Assembly: GCF_003945345.1 (NCBI RefSeq)
Contig: NZ_AP019308.1
Location: 1-64,000 of the forward strand
Reading direction: 5' to 3'
DNA length: 64,000 nt
DNA from: Paenibacillus baekrokdamisoli
GTDB lineage: Bacteria; Bacillota; Bacilli; Paenibacillales; Paenibacillaceae
The notes beneath the pieces are model-generated. The model did not search any database and had not been told where the DNA came from. It saw only the letters and a list, made by a program, of their open reading frames with translations. How positions within the stretch are numbered: the first letter of the stretch is position 1; every line of letters starts with the position of its first letter. Below, one piece after another: positions 10,160 to 18,535 of the stretch. The translations under genes were made by a program, and so were the position numbers.

Positions 10160-11052
10160 GGTTCACAAGATGGGCATCGACGATTGAGCAGAAACGGGCA
10201 TGGGCAGGCTTTATCTTCATCTTGCCCTGGCTGATCGGGTTCATTTATTTTTTCCTGCTGCCGTTTATGAAATCGGTTCTGTTCACCTTCTCCAATATTC
10301 AAATTGGCACCGAAGGGATGACGACTACTTTTGTTGGACTCCGGAATTATAGAGCGACTTTTCTGGAAGATCCGGACAATGTCCGCTTAATCTTTTCCTC
10401 TTTGGGCGATATGCTCTATCAAGTTTCGATTATCGTCATTTTAAGTCTCTTTATTGCCGTCATTTTGAATCAAAAATTTAGAGGCAGATTGCTTGCCCGC
10501 GCTATATTCGCGCTTCCGATCATCATATCTTCGGGCGTTATCATATATTTGCTCAAATATGATGTGCTTGCTCAATCGCTTCAAGGCAATAAAGCAGCAG
10601 ATTTGTTTCAGAGCTCGGAGCTGGTTCAAGTGATGATTCAATCTGGCTTCAATCCGAAGCTAGTCGCCTATTTTACGGGCATTGTAAACGGGATTTATGA
10701 GCTGGTGTGGAAATCCGGCGTGCAAATTTTGTTGTTTCTGGCTGCGCTGCAATCGATCCCTGGTTATCTGTATGAAGCGTCCAGCATCGAGGGAGCCACG
10801 AAGTGGGAATCATTCTGGAAAATTACGTTCCCGATGATTTCACCATTTATTTTGGTCACGACAGTCTACAGCATTATCGATACGTTTACCGATTTCGAAA
10901 ATCCGGTGATGAAAAAAATATTCAGTCTCGTCTCCAACATGCACTATGAAACAGTATCTACACTGGGGATCGTCTATTTTCTTCTTGTGCTGGCGGTGAT
11001 CGGCATTGTAACGGCAATCATTTCGAGAAATGTGTTCTACATTGAAAAATAG
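10156..11052 (+). CDS. Sugar ABC transporter permease (second pair, MalF type)
   Basis: 298 residues beginning in an ATGA overlap with the DUF5696 gene. Six membrane helices and an EAA loop YEASSIEGATKWESFWKITF around residue 212 identify a CUT1 permease. It is clearly different in sequence from the permease at 3982, so this is a second transporter pair and not a recent duplication. No dedicated solute-binding gene follows before the terminator; either the large binding protein serves both pairs or the second binding gene was lost (see the remnant at 12239). Confidence 0.9.
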   Translation: MRFTRWASTIEQKRAWAGFIFILPWLIGFIYFFLLPFMKSVLFTFSNIQIGTEGMTTTFVGLRNYRATFLEDPDNVRLIFSSLGDMLYQVSIIVILSLFIAVILNQKFRGRLLARAIFALPIIISSGVIIYLLKYDVLAQSLQGNKAADLFQSSELVQVMIQSGFNPKLVAYFTGIVNGIYELVWKSGVQILLFLAALQSIPGYLYEASSIEGATKWESFWKITFPMISPFILVTTVYSIIDTFTDFENPVMKKIFSLVSNMHYETVSTLGIVYFLLVLAVIGIVTAIISRNVFYIEK

Positions 11053-11064
11053 GAGGGGACGGAA

Positions 11065-12048
11065 ATGGCGAGGTTAGGGGAAATCATCCAACCGTTGAAA
11101 AAACGCGCTGCAAATCCGGGCTACCTTCGCAAACTGGGGAAGGCAACGGGAGCACTGCTACGGACATTACTGTTGATTGGTATGAGTTTTATCATACTTT
11201 ATCCCCTGCTGTATATGGTTAGCACGGTGTTCCGGAATGCAAGTGACTATTATGATCCAAGCATCGTGTGGATTCCCAGCCAGCTTACCTGGAGCAATAT
11301 TGTGAAAACGTATCAAGTGATCGATTTCCCGACCGTATTTGCCAATACAGCTACATTTACATTGGTTAGTGCCGTGCTGCAAGTGTTTACGTGCGCTTTC
11401 GTCGGGTATGGTTTTGCCCGGTTCAATTTCAAGTTTAAAAATACTCTGTTTGTCATGGTCCTCTTTACTATTATTGTCCCGACACAAACGATTATTTTAC
11501 CGTTGTATGCACAATATCGCTTTTTTGATTTTTTCGGTATCTCACAATTAATCGCACTGTTTACGGGTCATAAGCCGACAGTCACCTTAACGAACACGGG
11601 ATGGATTTACTATTTGCCATCCCTGCTTGGAAACGGAATCCGTTCAGGGTTGTTCATCTACATCTTCCGGCAATTTTTTCGCGGTCTGCCCAAAGGTCTG
11701 GAGGATGCAGCCCTCATTGACGGCTGCGGTCCCTTCAGATGTTACTTCAGAGTGATGCTGCCTAATGCTGTAACAGCAATCGTCACTGTAATGCTGTTTT
11801 CCATCGTTTGGCATTGGAATGATTACTATTTCTCGGGCATGTTGTTGAGCTCCAAGGTTACATTGTCGATGGTGCTGGCGAATTTGCCGGCAAAGATTCA
11901 GGATATGAACGGATTTGTTAATCCCGTGGAAAATTCCATTCAAATTCAGGCTGGCGTTTTGATGCTCATTTTCCCATTATTGGTTATGTTTGCTTTTGGA
12001 CAAAAGTATTTTACGGAAAGTATTGAACGGACGGGATTGGTCGAGTAA
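11065..12048 (+). CDS. Carbohydrate ABC transporter permease (second pair, MalG type)
   Basis: 327 residues, ATG preceded by GGAGGGG 12 bases after the previous stop. Six membrane segments with a long basic N-terminus. The EAA loop is EDAALIDGCGPFRCYFRVML near residue 212. The insertion before the loop (GHKPTVTLTNTGWIYYLPSL) makes it longer than the usual 275-290 residues. It forms the membrane channel with the gene upstream and is the last intact gene of the operon, followed by a hairpin at 12085. Confidence 0.9.
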   Translation: MARLGEIIQPLKKRAANPGYLRKLGKATGALLRTLLLIGMSFIILYPLLYMVSTVFRNASDYYDPSIVWIPSQLTWSNIVKTYQVIDFPTVFANTATFTLVSAVLQVFTCAFVGYGFARFNFKFKNTLFVMVLFTIIVPTQTIILPLYAQYRFFDFFGISQLIALFTGHKPTVTLTNTGWIYYLPSLLGNGIRSGLFIYIFRQFFRGLPKGLEDAALIDGCGPFRCYFRVMLPNAVTAIVTVMLFSIVWHWNDYYFSGMLLSSKVTLSMVLANLPAKIQDMNGFVNPVENSIQIQAGVLMLIFPLLVMFAFGQKYFTESIERTGLVE

Positions 12049-12084
12049 GTGTTAGGTGATGGAGTTAATCATAGGCATAATCTG

Positions 12085-12114
12085 AACAGGTCGCTGCGGC
12101 GGCCTGTTTGTCAT
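12085..12114 (+). terminator. Probable terminator of the ABC operon
   Basis: Inverted arms at 12085-12094 and 12099-12108 give a 10-pair stem (one T-G wobble) with a four-base loop. The following tract TGTCATTTT is only moderately T-rich, so termination may be leaky. It lies 37 bases after the last permease stop. Confidence 0.6.
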
Positions 12115-12238
12115 TTTCCGGTGGTGGAAGGACACCTAGTCTCAAGAGGTGTATATAAAAGTAAAGACTAGTATATAGAAGATGTGCGCGCCGCTTCTTT
12201 ATTAAAGATGCAGACAGAACACGTTGGGAGGAAAAGCA

Positions 12239-12316
12239 ATGAATCGTTACAGAAAAAGCTTGCTGTCGCTCGTCTTGATCTTGTGCTTTTCCATTAAATT
12301 TACAATGACTGCCTAG
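12239..12316 (+). pseudogene. 25-residue signal-peptide remnant of a lost secreted protein
   Basis: ATG 12239 follows a strong GGGAGGA ribosome site and encodes a basic N-terminus and a hydrophobic core (LLSLVLILCFSIKF), then stops after 25 codons at TAG 12314. This looks like the beginning of an exported protein whose body is gone. In comparable ABC-sugar loci a solute-binding protein commonly sits in this position, so loss of a second binding-protein gene is a reasonable guess. It could instead be a genuine small membrane peptide. About 145 bases of AT-rich DNA without further coding signal separate it from the next open frame. Confidence 0.45.
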
Positions 12317-12461
12317 CATGTCATTGACCCCTTAACTTTTTAGCTCATGCCCCAGATCATCGTTTTCAGATAATACTATCAATTAGCCCGAAACATGTTT
12401 ATGCAACGCTACTGTCTCAGCTCTTATCACAATTAGCCTTTTTTACTTAATCAGCATTAAT

Positions 12462-12968
12462 TTGAAAACAAAGCCACATGAACTAACTTTATTGGAGGCT
12501 TATCGGATTGGTGCTAAAGAAGCTCAAAAGTGGGATGTTGATGCTAAGTTGACACACCTTACAAGCGTGGATGAGGTGGATAATAAAGGTGGGACACTTG
12601 GTATCACTGGGAAAAGGATAACCTGGAATATGATCTTTGGAAACTCTGAAAAAAAACAGGTTTTAATTATTAATGTGAAGAATGGGAGAGTGGAAATGAA
12701 ACATACCTCTCCTGAAAATGTCGAGAATGTTGAGCTTATTTCTCCGAATCAACTAACACTTGATTCACCATATATGGCATCACAAGCAAAACTATATAAA
12801 TTAAAGCCAGGTGAGGTGTGGGCAAAAGGATATCATTTTACCATTACGAAAGATGAAAAAGGTTTGTTTTTTGCAGTTGTAGGACTGGATGAGCAAAATA
12901 AATTCACAAAGCTGTATTTCAATTCAATTGGTAAGTTAATAGGAAAAGAAACAAAAAATAATAATTGA
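12462..12968 (+). CDS. Hypothetical protein, N-terminus probably damaged
   Basis: 168 residues from a TTG without a convincing ribosome site. I do not recognise the family. The sequence is polar and beta-rich (GGTLGITGKRITWNMIF, YHFTITKDEKGLFFAVVGLD) and AT-richer than its neighbours. The same frame is open upstream to 12387 and encodes a hydrophobic stretch (TVSALITISLFYLISIN), but that extension contains no ATG, GTG or TTG. ATGs at 12395 and 12401 lie in another frame and a single-base shift would join them to it. The likely history is an exported or anchored protein with a frameshifted signal segment. The frame itself is credible; the start is not. Confidence 0.5.
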   Translation: MKTKPHELTLLEAYRIGAKEAQKWDVDAKLTHLTSVDEVDNKGGTLGITGKRITWNMIFGNSEKKQVLIINVKNGRVEMKHTSPENVENVELISPNQLTLDSPYMASQAKLYKLKPGEVWAKGYHFTITKDEKGLFFAVVGLDEQNKFTKLYFNSIGKLIGKETKNNN

Positions 12969-12992
12969 GAGGATGTACCTTTGATGAAACAA

Positions 12993-13137
12993 AAGCGAAG
13001 CGGACGGAATCGTTCTGAAGAAGCGCTAGCGTTCGCCTTTGTCTCCTTATTTCTACCCCTAAGGGATAGAATCAAGAAATAGGGAGACAACAGCGATCGT
13101 AAGAATGATCCGTCCGCGCAGCGGGCTTCTACGCACA
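12993..13137 (+). repeat. Structured intergenic repeat, copy 1 (plus orientation)
   Basis: Outer arms GCGGACGGAATCGTTCT (13000-13016) and AGAATGATCCGTCCGC (13102-13117) are imperfect inverted repeats. An inner pair TTGTCTCC...GGGAGACAA encloses a CCCCTAAGGG tip. The same architecture occurs at 19621, 38279, 38565 and 41385. The tail GCTTCTACGCACAA is repeated again at 13148-13161. Confidence 0.85.
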
Positions 13138-13187
13138 ATGCTTCTATGCTTCTACGCACAACCCTTCGCATTTCAGACACAACGAAA

Positions 13188-13207
13188 GGAGTCACTTTCG
13201 TGACTCC
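13188..13207 (-). terminator. Hairpin downstream of the dicarboxylate symporter
   Basis: Perfect 8-base arms (13188-13195 and 13200-13207) with, on the minus strand, a GAAA tetraloop followed by TTTCGTTG. It lies 68 bases after the symporter stop. The T-tract is short, so this is a probable rather than certain terminator. Confidence 0.5.
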
Positions 13208-13274
13208 CATAATCTATACCTTCTTATCTTTAAAGAAACTACGCAAGCACAATTATCTGACAGCATATCTCCGC

Positions 13275-14591
13275 CTATTTTCCAATGTATTGAGGGTTAC
13301 CCTTCAATGTCTGAGAAGCTATAGGTACATCACTATCTATTATAGGTGTCTGTACCGCCGCCTTAGGATTGAATTGTTTTTCGCTTTTCGCGATGACGAC
13401 TGTAGCTACAGTGTTCCCGATCAGATTCGTAATGGCACGCGCTTCGGACATGAAGCGGTCTACCCCAATTAGGAGGGCTACCCCTTCAACCGGAATCACA
13501 TTATGCGGAATCGCAGCAAGCGTGGCAGCAAGGGTAACTAAACCAGAGCCTGTAACCCCAGCGGCACCTTTGGAGACAAACATTAGCACACCAAGCAATG
13601 TCAAAACCTGAATAATGGATAGATGCACTCCAAAAGCTTGGGCTATAAAGAGCCCTGACATGGACAAGTAGATGGAGGTTCCGTCTAGATTAAATGAGTA
13701 GCCTGCAGGGATGACAAGTCCTACTACCGGTTTGGAACATCCGTATTGCTCCAGCTTAACCATTATGCGAGGCAAGGCGGATTCAGAGGATGATGTACCC
13801 AGTACGAGTAGAATTTCCTCTTTAATATGGCGCAGCAGATGAAAGATGCTGAATCCGAAGTATCTGCAGATCAGACCAAGGACTACGACAATAAATAAAA
13901 ACATTGTAATATAAACGGACCCCATCATTTTCCCCAGCGAAAATAGCGAGCCAAGCCCGAATTTTCCAATTGTGTAGGACATTGCGCCAAAAGCGGCAAT
14001 AGGGGAAAATTTCATAAGCATGGCTACCAGTTTGAAAAAAACTTCATTTATCTTCTCGAAGCTTTCGATAACAGGCTTAACCTTTTCTCCTAATGCAGCC
14101 ATTGCTAGACCGAAAAGGATGGAGAAGAATAGAATGGGAAGCATATCTCCCTTAGCAAATGCACCAACCACGTTATCCGGAACGATGTTTAAGAGATAAT
14201 CAATAAAACTGTGGCTTGTCTCCGCTGCCTGATTCGTATATTTGGCCACATCATCAGCTTTCATACCTGCGATATTCATGCCGACTCCTGGTTGGATGAC
14301 ATGCATGACAACTATACCAATGGCCATAGCAAACGTGGTTACGAGTTCAAAATAGAGCAGTGCTTTCCCACCGATTCGACCTATTTTCTTTAAATCGCCC
14401 ATGTTGGCGAAGCCGATTACGATCGTAAGAAAAACTATTGGAGCAATAACCATTTTGATCAACTTGATAAATATATCCCCCAGCAGCTTTAGATTATCCG
14501 CCGATTTTGGGAAAAACTCTCCTACCAATATCCCCAATGCTATAGCAATCAGAACCTGTACGGTTAAATTTCTCAAGTTTATTCTCATCAT
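13275..14591 (-). CDS. dctP: Dicarboxylate/cation symporter, DctA/DctP (DAACS) family
   Basis: 438 residues, ATG preceded on the minus strand by AGAAGAGGTT. It has the DAACS family layout of eight membrane helices plus re-entrant loops, including the serine-rich GTSSSESALPRIM near 268, the GYSFNLDGTSIYL motif near 300 and LIGVDRFMSEARAITNLIGN near 375. The protein imports C4-dicarboxylates such as malate, fumarate and succinate with cations. It is the last gene of a minus-strand set with malic enzyme and the two-component pair, which supports dicarboxylate over glutamate as substrate. In B. subtilis the equivalent DctP works with DctB and DctS in sensing. Confidence 0.9.
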   Translation of the reverse strand: MMRINLRNLTVQVLIAIALGILVGEFFPKSADNLKLLGDIFIKLIKMVIAPIVFLTIVIGFANMGDLKKIGRIGGKALLYFELVTTFAMAIGIVVMHVIQPGVGMNIAGMKADDVAKYTNQAAETSHSFIDYLLNIVPDNVVGAFAKGDMLPILFFSILFGLAMAALGEKVKPVIESFEKINEVFFKLVAMLMKFSPIAAFGAMSYTIGKFGLGSLFSLGKMMGSVYITMFLFIVVVLGLICRYFGFSIFHLLRHIKEEILLVLGTSSSESALPRIMVKLEQYGCSKPVVGLVIPAGYSFNLDGTSIYLSMSGLFIAQAFGVHLSIIQVLTLLGVLMFVSKGAAGVTGSGLVTLAATLAAIPHNVIPVEGVALLIGVDRFMSEARAITNLIGNTVATVVIAKSEKQFNPKAAVQTPIIDSDVPIASQTLKGNPQYIGK

Positions 14592-14611
14592 GAACCTCTT
14601 CTCATAGTTGA

Positions 14612-16033
14612 TTATTGCACCTTTTCTCTCCTTCTTTGCGCAACACCGGACTTATAGGCCGCGTTGATGACCGCTTCTCTGACTTTTTCTACGACTACAT
14701 GGTTGAACACGCTTGGAATGATGTAATTTTCATTCAATTCGTCATCACTGACTACAGAAGCGATTGCATGAGACGCCGCGAGTTTCATTTCTTCGTTAAT
14801 TTTCGTGGCTCGGCAGTCCAAAGCTCCTCGAAACATACCTGGAAAGCATAGAACATTATTAATTTGATTCGGATAATCCGAGCGGCCCGTTGCCATAACT
14901 CTTACATAAGGCTCCGCTTCTTCAGGCATGATTTCTGGAGAAGGGTTAGCCATCGCAAAGACGATAGAATCGGCTGCCATTTTTTTAACATCCGCTGCTT
15001 TTAATACACCCGGACCAGAAACGCCTATAAACACATCAGCACCTTCGATTACCTCAGATAAGCTGCCTTCTATATGATGTGGATTCGTATTCTCCGCGTA
15101 CCATTGCCAAAAAGGATTCTCGTATTCCTTTCCTTTAAGAATTGCACCTTGCCGATCGACACCAATGATGTTAGTAACGCCAGCGGATAAGAGCATTCTC
15201 GTACAAGCAGTACCAGCCGCGCCAATCCCGCAGACGACGATTTTACAGTCCTCTAGTTTTTTACCAACAAGCTTAACCGCATTTATTAAACCTGCCATTA
15301 AAACAACTGCCGTCCCATGCTGGTCATCATGAAACACCGGGATATCCAACTCCTCCACGAGCCGTTTCTCAATATCAAAGCAGCGAGGTGCCGAAATGTC
15401 TTCGAGATTGATTCCGCCAAATCCTGGAGATAACGCTTTCACGATAAGCAGGATTTCTTCTACGTCTTGCGTTGCAAGACAGATCGGAAAAGCATCTACT
15501 CCCGCCAACTGTTTAAACAACATCGCTTTCCCTTCCATTACAGGCATGGCCGCTTCTGGTCCAATATTGCCAAGCCCCAATACAGCTGAACCATCGGAGA
15601 TTACAGCAACCGTGTTTCGCTTAATTGTGAGTGAATGCGCTCTAGCCTTGTTCTCGTGAATCGCCATACTAACTCTAGCCACCCCGGGAGTGTACACGCG
15701 CGATAAATCATCTCTATTTTTAATAGGAAACTTTGTTGCCATTTCAATTTTGCCGCCCAGATGCAGTAAAAAGGTTTGATCCGACACGTGAACGACTTTC
15801 ACACCGGGCAGCTTACCAACTGCTTCTACGATCAAGTCGGAATGCTTTTGGTCGTAAACACTAAACGTAATATCTCGAACCGTCGATTTTTTTTCCGTAC
15901 GGACAACATCTGTTGCTACTATATCTCCACCGGAATCTCCAATAGCTGTAGCAATGTTCCCGAAGGACGCGATTTCTTTATCTAATTCCAATCGTAAAAT
16001 CATATTCGTATTAGCACCTGTAGGAATAGACAT
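14612..16033 (-). CDS. NAD(P)-dependent malic enzyme with N-terminal ACT-like domain
   Basis: 473 residues. Residues 10-85 form an ACT-like regulatory domain. The catalytic region contains SRVYTPGVAR with the acid/base tyrosine at 114, the lysine-containing GKAMLFKQLAGVDAFPI near 168-184, the metal-ligand motif INLEDISAPRCF and FHDDQHGTAVV, and a Rossmann glycine motif GIGAAGTACTRML. It oxidatively decarboxylates malate to pyruvate. The start is supported by GAGGAGC upstream. It lies 20 bases before the symporter gene, so uptake and first catabolic step are co-transcribed. Cofactor preference cannot be decided by eye. Confidence 0.93.
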   Translation of the reverse strand: MSIPTGANTNMILRLELDKEIASFGNIATAIGDSGGDIVATDVVRTEKKSTVRDITFSVYDQKHSDLIVEAVGKLPGVKVVHVSDQTFLLHLGGKIEMATKFPIKNRDDLSRVYTPGVARVSMAIHENKARAHSLTIKRNTVAVISDGSAVLGLGNIGPEAAMPVMEGKAMLFKQLAGVDAFPICLATQDVEEILLIVKALSPGFGGINLEDISAPRCFDIEKRLVEELDIPVFHDDQHGTAVVLMAGLINAVKLVGKKLEDCKIVVCGIGAAGTACTRMLLSAGVTNIIGVDRQGAILKGKEYENPFWQWYAENTNPHHIEGSLSEVIEGADVFIGVSGPGVLKAADVKKMAADSIVFAMANPSPEIMPEEAEPYVRVMATGRSDYPNQINNVLCFPGMFRGALDCRATKINEEMKLAASHAIASVVSDDELNENYIIPSVFNHVVVEKVREAVINAAYKSGVAQRRREKVQ

Positions 16034-16107
16034 TTATTATTCAGCTCCTCATAAAAACATTTTCTTTGTGCTTTTATGATATCGCTTTCAATTTTGTTCG
16101 GGAAGAA

Positions 16108-16144
16108 TTTGACCATATTGTCCATTTTGGTCTTTTTGGTCAAA
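16108..16144 (-). promoter_or_regulatory. Candidate DctR operator upstream of malic enzyme-symporter genes
   Basis: Within the 118-base gap between the regulator and malic enzyme genes, TTTGACCA (16108-16115) and TGGTCAAA (16137-16144) are perfect inverted arms. Related blocks TTTTGGTC lie between them, giving several GACCAAA-type half-sites. Position and symmetry suit binding by the CitB-type response regulator encoded next door. No promoter hexamers could be assigned with confidence. Confidence 0.5.
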
Positions 16145-16151
16145 GGGGGTT

Positions 16152-16850
16152 CTATTCTATTTTCTTACCGATCACGTAACGGTTTATGGGTCTGCCCACG
16201 CCACCATACTGCAAATCGATTGTCACTTTTCCTATTTTCTCAAGATAGTCCAAATACCTTCGTGCCGTTACCCGGGCGAGACCGACACCTTCCGCTACTT
16301 CTTCCGCAGAGCGAGATTCCGTTTGATTCATTAAATACAGAATGATCTGCTTTAAGGTTATTTCCTGCATTCCTTTTGGCAGCAGCACTTCAGTGGAGGG
16401 GTCACTCGTATTACCAAACATGAGCTGGTCGAGTTCGGATTGTGAAAAGCTTTGTTGATGTTCAATTCTTTCTTTTAACATCCGATAATTGTTCAATGCC
16501 TGCTTCACACGTTCAAATTTAAACGGCTTTATAATATAGTCTATGGCTCCATTTTGCAGCATGCTTTGTATCGAACGGGCATCATTAGCGGCTGTAATAG
16601 CGATGACATCTACCTCAAGGTTTTCTAGCCGAATGAGCTGTAATGTCGTAATTCCATCTTGCTGCGGCATAAAGATATCAAGGATCACCAAGTCAGGACG
16701 AAGTGCCCTAATTTTCTCCAAGCCCTCGACACCATTTGTTGCTATACCTACTACTTTGAAAGCAGCTACTCGTTCTACGAACTCGCGATTCACTTCTTGC
16801 ACCATCGGGTCGTCCTCAATCAAAAGAACATGAATGATGTTATTAGTCAT
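16152..16850 (-). CDS. dctR: CitB/DcuR-type response regulator for dicarboxylates
   Basis: 232 residues. The receiver domain has the acidic pair EDD at 12-14, phospho-acceptor Asp58 in LVILDIFMPQQDG, and the lysine in IIKPFKFERV. The C-terminal half contains the helix-turn-helix of the CitB family (SAEEVAEGVGLARVTARRYL). It should activate the malic enzyme-symporter genes when phosphorylated. The ATG lies two bases after the kinase stop with GGAGG inside the kinase's last codons, so the two are translationally coupled. Gene naming follows the B. subtilis dctBSRP arrangement. Confidence 0.9.
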   Translation of the reverse strand: MTNNIIHVLLIEDDPMVQEVNREFVERVAAFKVVGIATNGVEGLEKIRALRPDLVILDIFMPQQDGITTLQLIRLENLEVDVIAITAANDARSIQSMLQNGAIDYIIKPFKFERVKQALNNYRMLKERIEHQQSFSQSELDQLMFGNTSDPSTEVLLPKGMQEITLKQIILYLMNQTESRSAEEVAEGVGLARVTARRYLDYLEKIGKVTIDLQYGGVGRPINRYVIGKKIE

Positions 16851-16852
16851 CC

Positions 16853-18457
16853 TTAGGCCTCCGCCTTCCCTGTCATAGGAAATGTGATAATAAAACTTGT
16901 CCCTTGCGAAGGTACGGAGTCGATTTTACAGTCCCCGTTTCCTTTCTCAATTATGCTGTGGATCAAATAAAGACCAATGCCTCTACCTGCTCCTTGTTTC
17001 GTTGTAAACCCGCGTTCAAAGATACGCTCCAGAATCGCTTGTTCCATACCGCTGCCATTGTCCTCTACAAGTATCGAAAACACATTGTCATCCTGCTCAA
17101 GACTGATGAATACGTATTTGTCACGATTGACGTCCCCAGTCATATTCTTCAGGGAATCAAATGCATTCTCAATTAAGTTACCCAGCAGCACAGCAATATC
17201 GTGATGATCCAGAAGTGCCGGGAAAGTTTCCACCCTGCTTTGGCGATCGATGCTTACCTCAATACCTAGCTCTTTACCACGACTTATTTTCCCAAGAAGC
17301 AAACCCGAGATATTCTCATCGCTGATTTGGCGGTTTAAGAAACTCATAAGCTCCGTCCGCTGTTCCGTAATGTGAAATAAATAATCTAACGCTTTCTCTT
17401 TATGGTCCAATTGAATTAATCCGCCAATGGTATGCAATTTATTCATGTATTCATGATTTTGAACACGGAGAGCATCCACAAATTGCTTTACTCCCGTTAG
17501 CTCCTCCGCCAGCCTAGTCATTTCCGTCCTGTCTTGAAAGATCGCTACAGCCCCTACAGTTTGTTCACCGACTTTGATCGGTACACGATTGCTCAATATT
17601 AACGTGGGACCTATTTGGAACTCTTGGTTATAGATCGGCTCATTCTTTTGCAAAATTTCCGGCAGCCGAGTATCCGAGATAACTTCCTGAATCGGTTGGC
17701 CAATCACATTCTCTTCTATTTTTAACATTTGCTTGGCTTTTTCATTAAAAATAGTAATCTTCCCCGAGCTGTCAATCGCAATTACACCCTCATGCATCGC
17801 ATGGAAGGTAGCCGTTCGTTCAACCAATAATCTGGCGATTTCTTGAGGCTCCAGTTGGAACATTTGTTTTTTTATATGCCCGGCTAGAAGCCATGATCCC
17901 AATGCGCCGAATAATAATGATAGCAGTATAGTGATGTAAACCTGTCCAATCATATCAGACAAAATTTGTGACATCCTCGGAAGCAAATGTCCGACCAATA
18001 CAACGCCAATTTGTTCATGATTTTCATTCATTACAGGCACGAATCCTCGAAGTGCTTTACCAAGTTCCCCTTTCGCTTTTGAAAGGTAAGTATGCTCTGC
18101 AAAGGCTGAACGTTCATCCAATCCCTTAGATACTGTGCCAATCTGACTCGATAACGGATGAGTAAGCCTGACTCCATCCATATTCATGACTACAATGTAA
18201 TCCATATCGTTAATAATACGTATATGCTCTACAGTTGAATTGATTTCGCTGGCTTTATTCGGATTGATAATGCCTTCTTTTACAGAAGGGAGTTGTGCAA
18301 CAACCATTCCAGTTACAAGCAGCCGCTTACCCAATTCCTCTTCCTTAAGCTGTATAATATTCCCCATAATGATGATGCCGCCTATGCAGATAGCAAACAG
18401 TACAATGCCGAAGGATAGAATGGTAATTTTCCAGTTCATGCGTAATTTATTTAGCAT
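16853..18457 (-). CDS. dctS: DcuS/CitA-type membrane sensor histidine kinase
   Basis: 534 residues. Two membrane helices (about 12-32 and 172-192) bracket an extracytoplasmic PAS-like sensor domain. A cytoplasmic PAS domain follows (about 215-310), then the SpoOB-like dimerisation helix with phospho-acceptor His335 in RVQNHEYMNKLH and an ATPase domain with DNGSGMEQAIL and GRGIGLYLIHSI. It is expected to sense C4-dicarboxylates outside the cell. It is transcribed divergently from the DctB-like binding protein, matching the DctS/DctB/DctA sensing unit described in B. subtilis. Confidence 0.92.
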   Translation of the reverse strand: MLNKLRMNWKITILSFGIVLFAICIGGIIIMGNIIQLKEEELGKRLLVTGMVVAQLPSVKEGIINPNKASEINSTVEHIRIINDMDYIVVMNMDGVRLTHPLSSQIGTVSKGLDERSAFAEHTYLSKAKGELGKALRGFVPVMNENHEQIGVVLVGHLLPRMSQILSDMIGQVYITILLSLLFGALGSWLLAGHIKKQMFQLEPQEIARLLVERTATFHAMHEGVIAIDSSGKITIFNEKAKQMLKIEENVIGQPIQEVISDTRLPEILQKNEPIYNQEFQIGPTLILSNRVPIKVGEQTVGAVAIFQDRTEMTRLAEELTGVKQFVDALRVQNHEYMNKLHTIGGLIQLDHKEKALDYLFHITEQRTELMSFLNRQISDENISGLLLGKISRGKELGIEVSIDRQSRVETFPALLDHHDIAVLLGNLIENAFDSLKNMTGDVNRDKYVFISLEQDDNVFSILVEDNGSGMEQAILERIFERGFTTKQGAGRGIGLYLIHSIIEKGNGDCKIDSVPSQGTSFIITFPMTGKAEA

Positions 18458-18535
18458 TGCCTGCTCCCCCTCGTAATTTCACTAAATATATTCCCTTATG
18501 ATACACTTCATTTATGAAGAGGGGAGGGCAAAAAG

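Noticed and set aside
12239..12316. Direct 5' end of the hypothetical gene at 12462
   Set aside because: The frames differ and about 145 bases with stops lie between them; a single shift cannot join them.
13146..13472. Plus-strand open frame after repeat copy 1
   Set aside because: It overlaps the symporter gene antisense and consists of repeat and terminator sequence at its start.
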